DNA of 64,000 nucleotides. It comes from Clostridioides mangenotii TR. Lineage in GTDB: Bacteria; Bacillota; Clostridia; Peptostreptococcales; Peptostreptococcaceae. Shown here piece by piece: positions 7,999-17,369 of this stretch. Under the pieces are notes generated by a model. The model ran no database searches. It had not been told where the DNA came from and worked only from the letters and a program-made list of their open reading frames with translations. Every line of letters starts with the position of its first letter. Position 1 is the stretch's first letter. The DNA is taken from NCBI RefSeq assembly GCF_000498755.1, contig NZ_AXUS01000020.1, positions 1 through 64,000 on the forward strand, in the 5' to 3' direction. Position numbers and translations under genes: made by a program.

Positions 7999-9495
7999 CT
8001 ATTGTTTTTTCAAATAATTACGTTCATATCTACCAAATAATAGCAATGCTATGCCAGTAAATACAATTGGTCCAGCTATTTGGAATATAGTAGAAACATA
8101 GTCTCTGTTCTCTAGTATTGGCTGGATTATAGTAAATACATTGGCAAAAGTTATAGTTATTACAACTACAGCAGTTGCAACTAAAACAGCACCTTTAGAT
8201 TTGTATATAACAAATGGTCTGTCGATGTCATCTCTTTTCTTAAATGGTATGAAAGCAAGAGCTATGAATATATAAGGTATTGTCATAGCGACATTTGCCA
8301 TAAGTATTAAGTAGTTTAAGAATGCTGATGAAGTATCTCCACCAAATGATGTAATAGCAATTATTATCACAACTATAAAACATTGAACCCACATTGCATT
8401 TACTGGCATTCCGTTATCATCAAGTTTGATTAATTTTTTAGGCCATATTTGTTTTGGGGTACCTTCGATAAGTTGTTTTATTGGAGAATAAATCAATGTG
8501 AAGAATGCTCCTGTCAATGCTAAGAACATCGAAAGTCCTACAAATCTTGAGAACCATGCGGCTAATTGTAAACATACACCTTGGCTTAGATTTAAAGAAT
8601 CACCTAAGTAATATCCTAAGTTACCAACTGTTAAGTAAGCTACGTTTGCCATGTTTATTGTATCAGCAGATAAATCTCTGCTCCAATTACTGAAGAATCC
8701 AACGCAAAGGATACCAACTGAATAACCAATTGCAACTACTATTGCAGCCAGTGTGATACCTTTTGGGAATGTTTTTTCAGGATTTTCTGTTTTATCGACA
8801 AGCCCACCTACGACTTCTAGACCACCATATGCAAATAGAGCAAATACCAAGAACGAGAAGATGGATAAAGGTGTCTGATAGGCTGCATTTGGTGAAGTAG
8901 TGAATGCTGTGGCCGTTATAGGTTGAGCTAGTTCAAAACCATTAAATATCAGGACTAAAATAGCGCCAACAATTAATACGACATTAATCAGTGCAACAAA
9001 TGTACCTCCGACTGAAGTTACTTTTTGAATTTTATCGAGACCTTTACTGCTTAAGAAAGTTATTGCAAACATCCAAAGAATTGCAAGTATCGCCAACACT
9101 TTAGGTGCTGTTAAACCTAGAAAAGCGAATGTAGATGTCATATCTTTACCGAATATTAAGTTGGTAAATGGAACCCATATACCAGTTGAAACGTTAACCA
9201 TCCAGATCAGATAAGATGTGTACCACATAAAGGTAACTACAAATGCGTACTTGGAATTGACAGATTTGTTCATCCAAGAGTAGATCCCCCCTGTTTCTTT
9301 TCTAAAAGCTGCCCCAAATTCAGCAATCATAAATGCGTAAGGTATAAAGAATGTAAGTGCTGAAAGGATATACCATGGAATCGCAGAGTATCCCATAAGG
9401 AAATAGGCTCTAGTTATATTTGTAAAGCCGAATACAGATGTAAATATCATTAAAATTAACGACATTAAGGTAAGTTTCTTTTCATTATTGTTCAT
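7999..9495 (-). CDS. APC-family amino-acid transporter, YjeM/GABA-glutamate antiporter-like
   Basis: Integral membrane protein of 498 aa with 12 or more hydrophobic segments. The N-terminal FTSVFGFTNITRAYFLMGYSAIPWY and EFGAAFRKETGGIYSWM blocks are typical of the amino acid-polyamine-organocation superfamily. The overall pattern resembles the YjeM/GadC glutamate-GABA group. The substrate cannot be read from sequence. It is a single-gene unit on the - strand facing a terminator. About 110 nt upstream is a cre-like box (9607-9621), so carbon catabolite control by CcpA is possible. Confidence 0.8.
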   Translation of the reverse strand: MNNNEKKLTLMSLILMIFTSVFGFTNITRAYFLMGYSAIPWYILSALTFFIPYAFMIAEFGAAFRKETGGIYSWMNKSVNSKYAFVVTFMWYTSYLIWMVNVSTGIWVPFTNLIFGKDMTSTFAFLGLTAPKVLAILAILWMFAITFLSSKGLDKIQKVTSVGGTFVALINVVLIVGAILVLIFNGFELAQPITATAFTTSPNAAYQTPLSIFSFLVFALFAYGGLEVVGGLVDKTENPEKTFPKGITLAAIVVAIGYSVGILCVGFFSNWSRDLSADTINMANVAYLTVGNLGYYLGDSLNLSQGVCLQLAAWFSRFVGLSMFLALTGAFFTLIYSPIKQLIEGTPKQIWPKKLIKLDDNGMPVNAMWVQCFIVVIIIAITSFGGDTSSAFLNYLILMANVAMTIPYIFIALAFIPFKKRDDIDRPFVIYKSKGAVLVATAVVVITITFANVFTIIQPILENRDYVSTIFQIAGPIVFTGIALLLFGRYERNYLKKQ

Positions 9496-9606
9496 AACAT
9501 ACTCCTTTCGCTTGAGATAATTTTCCCAAACTTAATTTAATAATTATGATTAGATCGCAAGTAAATCATTTAAATCTTAAATAGGTTCTTTAGATTTAAC
9601 CAAACA

Positions 9607-9621
9607 ATGAAAACGTTATCC
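9607..9621. promoter_or_regulatory. cre-like catabolite-responsive element
   Basis: ATGAAAACGTTATCC matches the cre consensus WTGNAANCGNWNNCW at all but the last base. It lies ~110 nt upstream of the amino-acid permease start. A single match in AT-rich DNA is suggestive only. Confidence 0.4.
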
Positions 9622-10142
9622 GATGTATTTATCATCACTTCCTTTTTATTTTTGAAACCTTTTCTGTATGATATGTGAAAATTTTTTTTATAGTATTTTA
9701 CACTATATGTATATTTAATTAAATTATATCAATTGAAAGATGAAATGTAAACAATGTAAAATGCCCCAAAAGACTTAATATTTAAACCTACATTAAATTT
9801 TCTTACATCGGTGAAAACTTATTTAAGTAGAACTATAAAAAGTTAATAAGTAATAATATTTGAGTTAATAAAATTCGTTTTTTTATAGCAATACTAAAAG
9901 AGAGGTATATAAAATTATCTGAAATATTAAAAAATAAATTTTTGTTAGGTTTATAGAAATTTTCGATGAATAAATAGCCACAGAATGTAATATATATTCT
10001 AAATAAATAAAATTAAAACTTATTTTTAAAGGTATAAATGAAAAAATAGATAAATTATATGAATGGAGATTTAAGGTAGCGAACAAGTAGACACTTTTTA
10101 GTAAAAAGATTATATTTAACATAAATTTAAAAATAACTAGTC

Positions 10143-10172
10143 TTGGATAAATATATAGTAATATGCTATAAT
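10143..10172 (+). promoter_or_regulatory. Sigma-A type extended -10 promoter
   Basis: TTGGAT (10143-10148), 18 nt, then TATAAT (10167-10172) preceded by TGC, a full extended -10. It lies 120 nt before the DUF1097 start. Confidence 0.6.
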
Positions 10173-10291
10173 TAACTAATCAAATTTGTGAAAATTGTAA
10201 TTATTAGATTAATTTTCATCAAAATACAAAAGATTTTTAGCTATATTTGGAAAGTTGCTACACTCAAAATAATATAAGGGAGGATGTAGAA

Positions 10292-10765
10292 ATGACTCAA
10301 TTGATGGCTTTAAGTATAACGACTGGTATTCTATGTGGAGTATGGTCGTACATAAGTGGTCCTATTGGTTTACTAGCATGGATAGGATTTGCGGGTTGTA
10401 CGACTTATTTTGCTTCAGGAAAACATGGAATTGATGGAGTTTTCACTACCATAAGACAGAATATGTTTGGAGTTTTATGTGGTATGGCTATAATAACTTT
10501 ATGCGATTTTTTTCCTTTTCAAGGATCTTTAATGGTATTTAGTGGATTTTTAACATTTGTAATGTGTATAGCCGGAAGATTCAAATACCTAGCGTTTATA
10601 CCAGGAAGTTTTGTTGGATGTTTTTCAACATTTGCGGCTAATGGAGACTGGGTAGTCTTAGTTATAACTCTACTTTGCGGTGCTGTACTCGGTATTGCAT
10701 GTGATAAGAGTGGTGATTGGCTGTACTCAGTTTTTGGAAAGGTTGAAAACGAAGAAGCTAAATAA
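10292..10765 (+). CDS. DUF1097 family small membrane protein
   Basis: 157-aa integral membrane protein with about five hydrophobic segments, of the DUF1097 type (small inner-membrane proteins like E. coli YcdZ). GGGAGG 6-7 nt upstream selects the ATG at 10292 over an in-frame TTG at 10247. It starts with MTQLMALSITTGILCG and ends with a short charged tail. Function is unknown. It lies on the same strand, 400 nt ahead of the pyrimidine degradation operon, but the gap contains separate regulatory dyads. A role in pyrimidine or beta-alanine movement is conceivable but unproven. Confidence 0.75.
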   Translation: MTQLMALSITTGILCGVWSYISGPIGLLAWIGFAGCTTYFASGKHGIDGVFTTIRQNMFGVLCGMAIITLCDFFPFQGSLMVFSGFLTFVMCIAGRFKYLAFIPGSFVGCFSTFAANGDWVVLVITLLCGAVLGIACDKSGDWLYSVFGKVENEEAK

Positions 10766-11172
10766 GAGAAATAAAAGAGAGCAAAATAAGTGAGTTAAAA
10801 GAAAGTATAAATAAGTGAAGTAATATTAAGTTTCAAAACACAATTTAATAATTAAATTATAATATTTAAAGTTAAAAAGTTATATTCTAAACAATTCAAA
10901 CATTATTCTAAGCTATATTAAAGTATATTTTATATTGTAAAAGCTACGAATATCATCGAGGAAAAATCTAAACACTATCTATAATAGAGTTCTGCAATAG
11001 AACTCTATAAAGAAGTTCAAATCAATTAGTTGCTATCTATAATTTTAGGAACTGTCAATTAACAGTAAAATGTTTTGTGGTGAATTTGCATATTTTTTAT
11101 TTAGTAATATTTTTTTAGGACAGATCCTATATTTTAAGATATAGTAAAAATCTTATAATAAGGGGGATTAGA
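10766..11172. other. Regulatory region upstream of the pyrimidine catabolism operon
   Basis: About 400 bp without a gene. It contains a perfect 10-bp-arm dyad (10984-11008), a weaker 16-bp dyad (11051-11066) and two copies of CTATCTATAAT (around 10975 and 11033). The ribosome binding site AAGGGGG precedes preT. Confidence 0.5.
10984..11008. promoter_or_regulatory. Perfect dyad, candidate operator for preTA operon
   Basis: ATAGAGTTCT, 5-nt centre GCAAT, AGAACTCTAT. Both arms match over all 10 bases. There is no T tract, so it looks like a protein-binding operator rather than a terminator. It lies ~165 nt before preT. Confidence 0.5.
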
Positions 11173-12417
11173 ATGTCAAAAGTATTAGATCTAAAGTATA
11201 AAGAGTCTTTGACTGAGAAATTCAACACTAGGGCAGCAATGGAAGAAGCATCACGTTGCTTATTGTGTCACGATGCACCATGTAGTAAAAGCTGTCCAGC
11301 AGAAACTGATCCAGGAAGTTTTATTCAATCAATAAGATTTAAAAATGTTAAAGGTGCAGCAGATACTATTAGAACGAACAATGTTCTAGGAGGAAGCTGT
11401 AGCCTAATTTGCCCACACGATAAATTATGTGAGGGAGCTTGCAGTAGAACGGGGATTGATAAACCTATAAAAATAGGGAAATTACAAGAGTTTGCTGTAG
11501 ATCAAGAAAAGTTATTTAATATGGAAATATTGAAATCTCCAGTAGAGAAGAAAGATCAAAAAGTAGCATGTATAGGTTCAGGTCCAGCTTCGCTTACTTG
11601 TGCTGCTGAGCTTGCATTAAAAGGCTACGATGTGACTGTATTTGAAGCAGAGGACAAAATCGGAGGAATACTTACATATGGAATAAATCCATCTAGAATT
11701 AATAGAGAACTTGTAGACTACGATATTGAAATAATCAAATCTCTAGGTGTGAATTTTGTGATGAACAAAAAAATAGATGGTAAAAAAGGAATAGAAGAGC
11801 TTAAAGACGATTTTGATGCTGTTCATGTAGGTGTTGGTCTTTCAGAATCTAAAAAGGTAGATGAAAGCAATATAGATTACAGTGTAACAGGTGTTAGAAG
11901 TGCTCTTGAATTTTTAAAAGATGCAAGAGAAAGCGATGGAAAAGTAGATATAGGCGATTATGTCGTAGTTATCGGTGGTGGAGATGTTGCCATGGATTGT
12001 GCTATTACAGCTAAGCAAATAGGGGCTAAAAATGTATCTATAGTATACAGAAGAAGTATATCTGAAGCTCCTGCCAATATTGACGAATTAGATATAGTTC
12101 AAAAAATGGGTGTATCTATAATAACTCCTTTTAGACCAGAAAAAACTATATCTGAAGGTGGTAAGCTAGTTGGCCTTAATTTTAAATCGAGAGATGAGTA
12201 CTCAGAGCTTAATTTAAAAGCCGACACTTTAGTAGTAGCAATTGGACAAGAAGTCAGTTCGGAATTTAAAGACTTTGAGGTTGAAGACGGTGTATTTGCA
12301 TCTGGAGATTTAATAAACACTGGTGATACTGTAGTTCAGGCTGTTGCAGAAGGCAAAGTGGCTGCATCAGAGATTGAAAAGTATTTAAGTAAAAAGGAGG
12401 TAAAAGTATATGGCTAG
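11173..12417 (+). CDS. preT: NAD(P)-dependent dihydropyrimidine dehydrogenase subunit PreT
   Basis: Electron-input subunit of bacterial dihydropyrimidine dehydrogenase, 414 aa, related to the glutamate-synthase small subunit. The N-terminal Fe-S domain shows [14 protein letters not shown] and [15 protein letters not shown]. It is followed by the FAD-binding loop [21 protein letters not shown] (~130-150) and the NAD(P)H-binding [12 protein letters not shown] (~265-276). The C-terminal [20 protein letters not shown] closes the FAD site. It feeds electrons to PreA to reduce uracil or thymine. The stop overlaps the preA start by 8 nt, so the subunits are co-translated. Confidence 0.9.
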   Translation: MSKVLDLKYKESLTEKFNTRAAMEEASRCLLCHDAPCSKSCPAETDPGSFIQSIRFKNVKGAADTIRTNNVLGGSCSLICPHDKLCEGACSRTGIDKPIKIGKLQEFAVDQEKLFNMEILKSPVEKKDQKVACIGSGPASLTCAAELALKGYDVTVFEAEDKIGGILTYGINPSRINRELVDYDIEIIKSLGVNFVMNKKIDGKKGIEELKDDFDAVHVGVGLSESKKVDESNIDYSVTGVRSALEFLKDARESDGKVDIGDYVVVIGGGDVAMDCAITAKQIGAKNVSIVYRRSISEAPANIDELDIVQKMGVSIITPFRPEKTISEGGKLVGLNFKSRDEYSELNLKADTLVVAIGQEVSSEFKDFEVEDGVFASGDLINTGDTVVQAVAEGKVAASEIEKYLSKKEVKVYG

Positions 12418-13663
12418 TAAAAAAGATTTATCTATAGAATTTTTAGGTGTCAAATGCGAAAATCCTTTTTTCTTATCATCTTCTCCTGTGTGTAGCAACT
12501 ATGACATGATAGCAAAAGCATTTGATGAAGGTTGGGGCGGTGTTTTCTATAAAACAGTTGGTATATTTATAGCTGATGAATGTTCTCCTCGTTTTGATAT
12601 AACTAGCAAAGAATCTACAGTATGGACTGGATTTAAAAATATGGAGCAGATTTCAGATAAACCTCTCGAAGTTAACTTAGAGTACATATCCAGACTTAAA
12701 AAAGATTACCCAACCAAGGTAATGGCTGTAAGTATTATGGGAAGTACTGTAGAGGAGTGGGAGACATTATCTAGACTAGTTACTGAAGCTGGTGCAGATA
12801 TTATAGAGTGCAACTTCTCATGTCCACAGATGACTACAAGTGCTATGGGATCAGATGTAGGTCAAGATCCAGACTTAGTGTACAAATACACAAAGGCTGT
12901 AGTAAGCCAAACTCATCTACCAGTAGTTGCTAAAATGACTCCAAACATAGGTAATATGGAGGTTCCAGCAATTGCAGCAATAAAAGGTGGAGCAAAAGCG
13001 ATATCGGCTATAAACACAGTTAAGTCAATTACAAATATTGAGTTAGGCAATATGACTGCGATGCCAGTTGTAAATGGAAAATCTTCTATATCAGGGTATT
13101 CAGGAGCGGCTGTAAAGCCAATCGCACTTAGATTTGTAGCCAATTTAGCTACTCATCCTGATACTAAAGACACTCCGATAAGCGGAATTGGAGGAATAGA
13201 AACTTGGCAAGATGCGCTAGAGTTTATACTAGTTGGGTCATCAAATCTACAAGTAACTACAAGCGTTATGCAGTATGGATACAGAATAGTAAAGGATATG
13301 ATAAGTGGTCTATCTTACTACATGGAAGAACAAGGAGTTGATAAGCTAGAGGATTTAGTAGGGGCTGCGCTTCCTAACATCATCCCTGCAGAAAATCTAG
13401 ATAGAGATTTTATGGTTGTTCCTAAGATAGACGATGATAAATGCGTTGAATGCGGTAGATGTTATGTATCTTGCTTTGATGCAGGACATCAGGCAATTGA
13501 CTGGGATTTAGATAAGAGAGAACCTAAGATCAACGACAACTGTGTTGGTTGCCACTTATGCCTAAATGTCTGTCCCGTACAGGGATGTATAACTCCAGGC
13601 GAGGTTAAGTTTAAAGAGGGAAGAGAAGGAAAAGATGTAAAACTTCAAGAAATTTACGGCTAG
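12410..13663 (+). CDS. preA: Dihydropyrimidine dehydrogenase catalytic subunit PreA
   Basis: FMN-dependent catalytic subunit, 417 aa, that reduces uracil/thymine to the 5,6-dihydro form. The N-terminal ~320 residues are a dihydroorotate-dehydrogenase-like barrel with [49 protein letters not shown] and the FMN phosphate loop [16 protein letters not shown]. The C-terminus adds two [4Fe-4S] motifs, [16 protein letters not shown] and [12 protein letters not shown]. The loop that carries the catalytic Cys in mammalian enzyme reads DVGQ here, as I recall for E. coli PreA, so this is the bacterial form rather than a defect. It follows preT and precedes the hydrolytic steps. Confidence 0.92.
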   Translation: MASKKDLSIEFLGVKCENPFFLSSSPVCSNYDMIAKAFDEGWGGVFYKTVGIFIADECSPRFDITSKESTVWTGFKNMEQISDKPLEVNLEYISRLKKDYPTKVMAVSIMGSTVEEWETLSRLVTEAGADIIECNFSCPQMTTSAMGSDVGQDPDLVYKYTKAVVSQTHLPVVAKMTPNIGNMEVPAIAAIKGGAKAISAINTVKSITNIELGNMTAMPVVNGKSSISGYSGAAVKPIALRFVANLATHPDTKDTPISGIGGIETWQDALEFILVGSSNLQVTTSVMQYGYRIVKDMISGLSYYMEEQGVDKLEDLVGAALPNIIPAENLDRDFMVVPKIDDDKCVECGRCYVSCFDAGHQAIDWDLDKREPKINDNCVGCHLCLNVCPVQGCITPGEVKFKEGREGKDVKLQEIYG

Positions 13664-13697
13664 AATAAAAATAATCTTTATAAAGGCGGTGCTTAGC

Positions 13698-14918
13698 ATG
13701 ATAACTTGCAGTAAAGAAAGAATGGAAGACAAAATAGTCACCTTTAGTAAATTTGGTGATACAGGTAAAGGTGGAGTTACTAGATTATCGATGTCGCCAG
13801 AAGCAATACAAGCAAGAGGCGAACTTTGCAAGAGATGCAAAGCCCTTGGTATGGAAATAAAAACAGATGATATGGCGAATATCTACGCCACAATACCAGG
13901 CGAAGAAGGGCTACCTGCAATAGCCATGGGATCTCACTTGGATTCAGTAATTCAAGGTGGAAACTACGACGGAGTATTAGGTGTGCTTACTGCTATGGAA
14001 GTAGCTGAAACAATAGTAGCTGAAAAAATCGAACACCGTCATCCTATAACTGTAGTAGTTTGGACAAATGAAGAAGGTGCTCGTTTTGAACCTGCTCTTA
14101 TGTCTTCAGGAGTTATAAGTGGTAAATTTCATAAAGACGATATGTTGGTATCAGCAGATAAAAAAGGTACAACGTTTGCAGAAGCCTTAGAAGCAAGTGG
14201 GTACAAGGGCGATGAATCAAATCGTATGACATCAGATAACTATAAGGCTTTTTTAGAGTTGCATATTGAACAAGGTCCTGTTCTAGAGGACAAAAAGATA
14301 GATATAGGTACAGTAGAAGGTGTTGTAGGTATGGTTAACTATGAAATATTCTTTAAAGGTCAATCAGGCCATGCAGGAACCACTCCAATGGCGTACAGAA
14401 AAGACGCTCTTTATGCAGCATGTAAGATTATTCAATACTTACACGATGAACTTGATAAACTCGACAGCAATTTAGTCTACACTACAGGTAGAATGGATGT
14501 TAAACCTGGAATACATACAGTTATTCCAGATGATGTAAGTTTTTCATTAGATGCGAGACATCAAAATCCTGATGTTATACAACAAGTTGTGGAAGTTGTG
14601 GAAAGAATACCTAAAGAAGTTGAAAAATGTGAAGCTGGATTTAAGTTGAATTGGAGAAGAAAAACTACACCATTTAATACTGAATTAGTCGACTATGTAG
14701 AGAAAAATGCTAAAGAGTATGGATACAGCAATATGAGATTATACAGCGGTCCCGGTCATGACGCTCAGTATATGGCAGACGTTCTTCCTACAACTATGAT
14801 ATTTGTTCCTAGTGTTGGCGGACACAGCCACTGTGAAATAGAATACACTCCTGTAGAAAACTGCTGGAAAGGTGCAAATGTACTACTTCAAACAGTTTTA
14901 GATGTGGATAAGAAGTAA
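13698..14918 (+). CDS. Zn-dependent N-carbamoyl amidohydrolase (beta-ureidopropionase / M20 HyuC-AllC type)
   Basis: M20-family hydrolase of 406 aa in the HyuC/AmaB/AllC group. Metal ligands appear in MGSHLDSVIQGGNYDGVLG (His, Asp), NEEGARF (Glu) and LELHIEQGPVL (His), with HAGTTPM for substrate binding and the C-terminal GPGHDAQYM and HCEIEYTP. Context between PreTA and dihydropyrimidinase makes N-carbamoyl-beta-alanine the likely substrate, giving beta-alanine, CO2 and ammonia. Allantoate amidohydrolase is the main alternative by sequence, but no other allantoin gene is present. AAAGGCGG favours ATG 13698 over the in-frame GTG at 13689, which overlaps the site. Confidence 0.85.
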   Translation: MITCSKERMEDKIVTFSKFGDTGKGGVTRLSMSPEAIQARGELCKRCKALGMEIKTDDMANIYATIPGEEGLPAIAMGSHLDSVIQGGNYDGVLGVLTAMEVAETIVAEKIEHRHPITVVVWTNEEGARFEPALMSSGVISGKFHKDDMLVSADKKGTTFAEALEASGYKGDESNRMTSDNYKAFLELHIEQGPVLEDKKIDIGTVEGVVGMVNYEIFFKGQSGHAGTTPMAYRKDALYAACKIIQYLHDELDKLDSNLVYTTGRMDVKPGIHTVIPDDVSFSLDARHQNPDVIQQVVEVVERIPKEVEKCEAGFKLNWRRKTTPFNTELVDYVEKNAKEYGYSNMRLYSGPGHDAQYMADVLPTTMIFVPSVGGHSHCEIEYTPVENCWKGANVLLQTVLDVDKK

Positions 14919-14948
14919 TTAATTCTAAAATTTATTGGGGGTAATGAT

Positions 14949-16316
14949 ATGGATCTAATTATCAAAAATGGAACACTAGTTACTGCTACAGATATGTACA
15001 AGGCGGATATAGGCGTAAAAGATGGAAAGATATATGAAATCGGAGCAGATATCACATGTGATGGAGCAAAAGTTGTTGATGCCTCTGGAAAACTTGTTCT
15101 TCCAGGAGCTATAGATGCTCATACACATTTAGCAATGCCTTTTGGTGGAACTGTATCTGCTGATGGATATTTGGCTGGTACTAGAGCTGCAGCATGTGGT
15201 GGAGTTACAACAGTTTTTGATTATCCAATGCAGAGAAAAGGAAGCGGGCTTATCGAAACAGTTCAGGCTAGAAAAGATATGTGCGATCCAGAGGCCTGTG
15301 TAGATTATGCTTTCCACTGCTGTATTACAGATTTAAATGGAGGATCTATTTTAGATGAATTTGAGGATGCAGTTGCATATGGAATTCCAAGTTTTAAATG
15401 TTTTTTAGTTTATAAAAAAGAAGGAATGATGGTAGACGATGCAACATTGGTTAGAGTTTTGCTAAAAGCTAAAGAAACAGGAGCGATAACTAATATCCAT
15501 GCCGAAAATCCAGATGTTATTGATATGAATATTGAAAACTTCCTTAAAGAAGGAAAGACTTCTGCATGGTACCACTATTTAAGTAGACCTGAGTTTGTAG
15601 AAGCAGAAGCAGATAAACGTGCAGTTCACTGGGCTAAGTCAATAGATGCTCCACTTTACTTAGTGCATATGGCCGACAAAGAAGGTTTAGAAGCTGCTAT
15701 TGATGCAAGACGTGAAGGTGCTGAGATTTACATAGAAACATGCCCTCAATACCTTGAATTCACTTGTGATGTATACAAAAGAGAAGATGGAAGAAACTTT
15801 GTGTGTTCGCCACCAATGAAGGGTCAAGAGAGTCGAGATGCTCTTTGGCATGCAATTAATATAGGTGCAATAGATACAGTTGCAACTGATCACTGCCCAT
15901 TCCAAAGCTACGAAAAAGATTGGGGGAAAGACGACTTTACTAAGATTCCAAATGGATGCGCAGGGGTTGAAAATCTTTATCCGTACATGCTTGCAGCTGC
16001 AAATGATGGCAAATTAAGTTTTAGTAGAGCTGTAGAGCTATGCTCAACTAATCCAGCTAGGATTTTCGGATGTAGCGATAAAGGAGCTCTTATTGTTGGA
16101 AAAGACGCTGATATAGTAATTTACGACAAAGATAAAGATTTTACAGTAACAGTTGATACAATGCACTCTGACTACGACCATACTATTTGGGAAGGCAAGA
16201 AACTTCATGGATATCCAGTTAAGACGTTTGTACGTGGAAACCTTGTATACGATAATGGAGACTTCGTTGGAACACCTGGATACGGAGAGTTCGTAAAGAG
16301 AGTTGGTAGAAAGTAA
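14949..16316 (+). CDS. hydA: Dihydropyrimidinase / D-hydantoinase
   Basis: Cyclic amidohydrolase of 455 aa that opens dihydrouracil to N-carbamoyl-beta-alanine. Binuclear zinc ligands are visible: HTH in GAIDAHTHLAMPFGG, the carbamylated Lys in PSFKCFLVYKKEG, His in NIHAENPDV and VHMADKEG, and Asp in TDHCPFQSYEKDWGKDDF. The C-terminal beta-sandwich ends with FVRGNLVYDNGDFVG, normal for hydantoinases. It is the last gene of the operon, 30 nt after the amidohydrolase and followed by a strong terminator at 16368. Gene order places step 3 before step 2 of the pathway. Confidence 0.92.
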   Translation: MDLIIKNGTLVTATDMYKADIGVKDGKIYEIGADITCDGAKVVDASGKLVLPGAIDAHTHLAMPFGGTVSADGYLAGTRAAACGGVTTVFDYPMQRKGSGLIETVQARKDMCDPEACVDYAFHCCITDLNGGSILDEFEDAVAYGIPSFKCFLVYKKEGMMVDDATLVRVLLKAKETGAITNIHAENPDVIDMNIENFLKEGKTSAWYHYLSRPEFVEAEADKRAVHWAKSIDAPLYLVHMADKEGLEAAIDARREGAEIYIETCPQYLEFTCDVYKREDGRNFVCSPPMKGQESRDALWHAINIGAIDTVATDHCPFQSYEKDWGKDDFTKIPNGCAGVENLYPYMLAAANDGKLSFSRAVELCSTNPARIFGCSDKGALIVGKDADIVIYDKDKDFTVTVDTMHSDYDHTIWEGKKLHGYPVKTFVRGNLVYDNGDFVGTPGYGEFVKRVGRK

Positions 16317-16357
16317 GTAGATAAGTGAGTAGGTAGATAAGTAAATAAGTAAGTAAA
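16302..16357 (+). repeat. Tetranucleotide-like GTAR simple repeat
   Basis: The end of hydA and its 3' flank carry a run of TAAG/TAGG/TAGA units (about a dozen GTA-A/G steps). It is a low-complexity tract. The last hydA codons GRK and stop are built from it. Confidence 0.5.
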
Positions 16358-16367
16358 ATTAAATATT

Positions 16368-16421
16368 GAAGGCTCTTCATATTATAGTATATAAATACTG
16401 GTATGAAGGGCCTTCATTTTT
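16368..16421 (+). terminator. Terminator of the pyrimidine catabolism operon
   Basis: GAAGGCTCTTCATA (16368-16381) pairs with TATGAAGGGCCTTC (16402-16415) with one mismatched or wobble position, followed by a T run. Confidence 0.85.
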
Positions 16422-16670
16422 GTATCAAAACTAAAAAAGACTCTAGTACAAGCATATTTTCTATTTAAATGATATGATAATCTAAATTCATTAACCTATA
16501 CTTTGACTTGGGAAAATTAAAAGCTACTAAATTCTGGAACAAAAGATAAAAAATATAATAATATTTAAGAAAATATATATTTGTCAAAACATTTTAATTA
16601 TAGGGATTTTTAATTATTGCACAAAAATGTTAAGATTAAGCAAAAGATAAATGAGAAATAGGGTGAAAAA

Positions 16671-17369
16671 TTGAAGAAAATATTAATAGTAGAAGATGAT
16701 ATTACATTAAACAAGGGAATAATGCTTACTATAAAACAACCTGACATCGAATCACGACAAGCATTTAACTTAGAGGAAGCGGATGTAGTATTTAAAAGCG
16801 AAGAGATAGATCTAATAATTCTAGATGTAAACCTTCCGGATGGAAATGGGTTTGATTTCTGTAAAAAAGTAAAAGAAAAATCAGATATACCTGTAATATT
16901 TCTTACAGCTTGTGATTTGGAATTAGATATAGTAACTGGTTTAGAGTTAGGGGCAGACGATTATATTACAAAACCATTCAGCTTGATGGTTCTTAGAGCT
17001 AGAATTATGGTTGCTCTAAGAAGGTTAAATAGCAGTAAAGAGAAGGTTGAAAAGATAAAGATTGATAACCTGAGTTTTGATTTTGATAACATGGAATACA
17101 CTAAAGATGATAAGAAGTTGATTTTAAGCAAAACAGAACAAAAACTACTAAAAATACTTATAAAAAACAAGAATCATGTGCTAACAAGAGATCAGCTAAT
17201 AGATAGAATTTGGAGCGATGGAGGGGAGTTTGTAGATGAAAATGCCCTGACAGTAAACATAAAAAGACTTAGAGAAAAAATAGAAGAAAATAAATCTAAA
17301 CCTGTTTATATAAAAACAGTATACGGAATAGGCTATTTATTTGATTGCGGTGGTAGCTATGGAAAATAA
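16671..17369 (+). CDS. OmpR-family response regulator
   Basis: 232-aa two-domain regulator. The receiver has the acidic pair VEDD (residues 7-10), phospho-acceptor Asp in LIILDVNLPDGNGF and the Lys in DDYITKPFSL. The C-terminal winged helix ends KTVYGIGYLFD. A TTG start is used with AGGGTG 6 nt upstream; no ATG fits better. It overlaps the following kinase and is followed by an ATPase and FtsX permease, the layout of BceRS-BceAB antimicrobial-peptide sensing and detoxification modules. It probably activates the transporter promoter upstream of 18486. Confidence 0.88.
   Translation: MKKILIVEDDITLNKGIMLTIKQPDIESRQAFNLEEADVVFKSEEIDLIILDVNLPDGNGFDFCKKVKEKSDIPVIFLTACDLELDIVTGLELGADDYITKPFSLMVLRARIMVALRRLNSSKEKVEKIKIDNLSFDFDNMEYTKDDKKLILSKTEQKLLKILIKNKNHVLTRDQLIDRIWSDGGEFVDENALTVNIKRLREKIEENKSKPVYIKTVYGIGYLFDCGGSYGK

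Larger units (their letters stand above)
9496..10291. other. Divergent promoter region between permease and DUF1097 gene
   Basis: About 800 bp of very AT-rich DNA without a credible gene. It holds a cre-like box near the permease, a good extended -10 promoter reading right, and nothing else I can name. The open frame on the - strand at 9883-10122 is a low-complexity AT product without a ribosome binding site. Confidence 0.55.

Noticed and set aside
9883-10122. Open frame on the - strand in the permease/DUF1097 gap
   Set aside because: Product is low-complexity Leu/Ile/Phe/Tyr typical of translated AT-rich DNA, with no ribosome binding site and no family resemblance.
13200-13260. PreA lacking the mammalian-type catalytic Cys loop
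   Set aside because: The bacterial enzymes, as recalled for E. coli PreA, have the same DVGQ sequence, so this is not a sign of inactivation.
16302-16357. Simple repeat as a CRISPR or direct-repeat array
   Set aside because: Units are 4 nt and imperfect, with no spacers.
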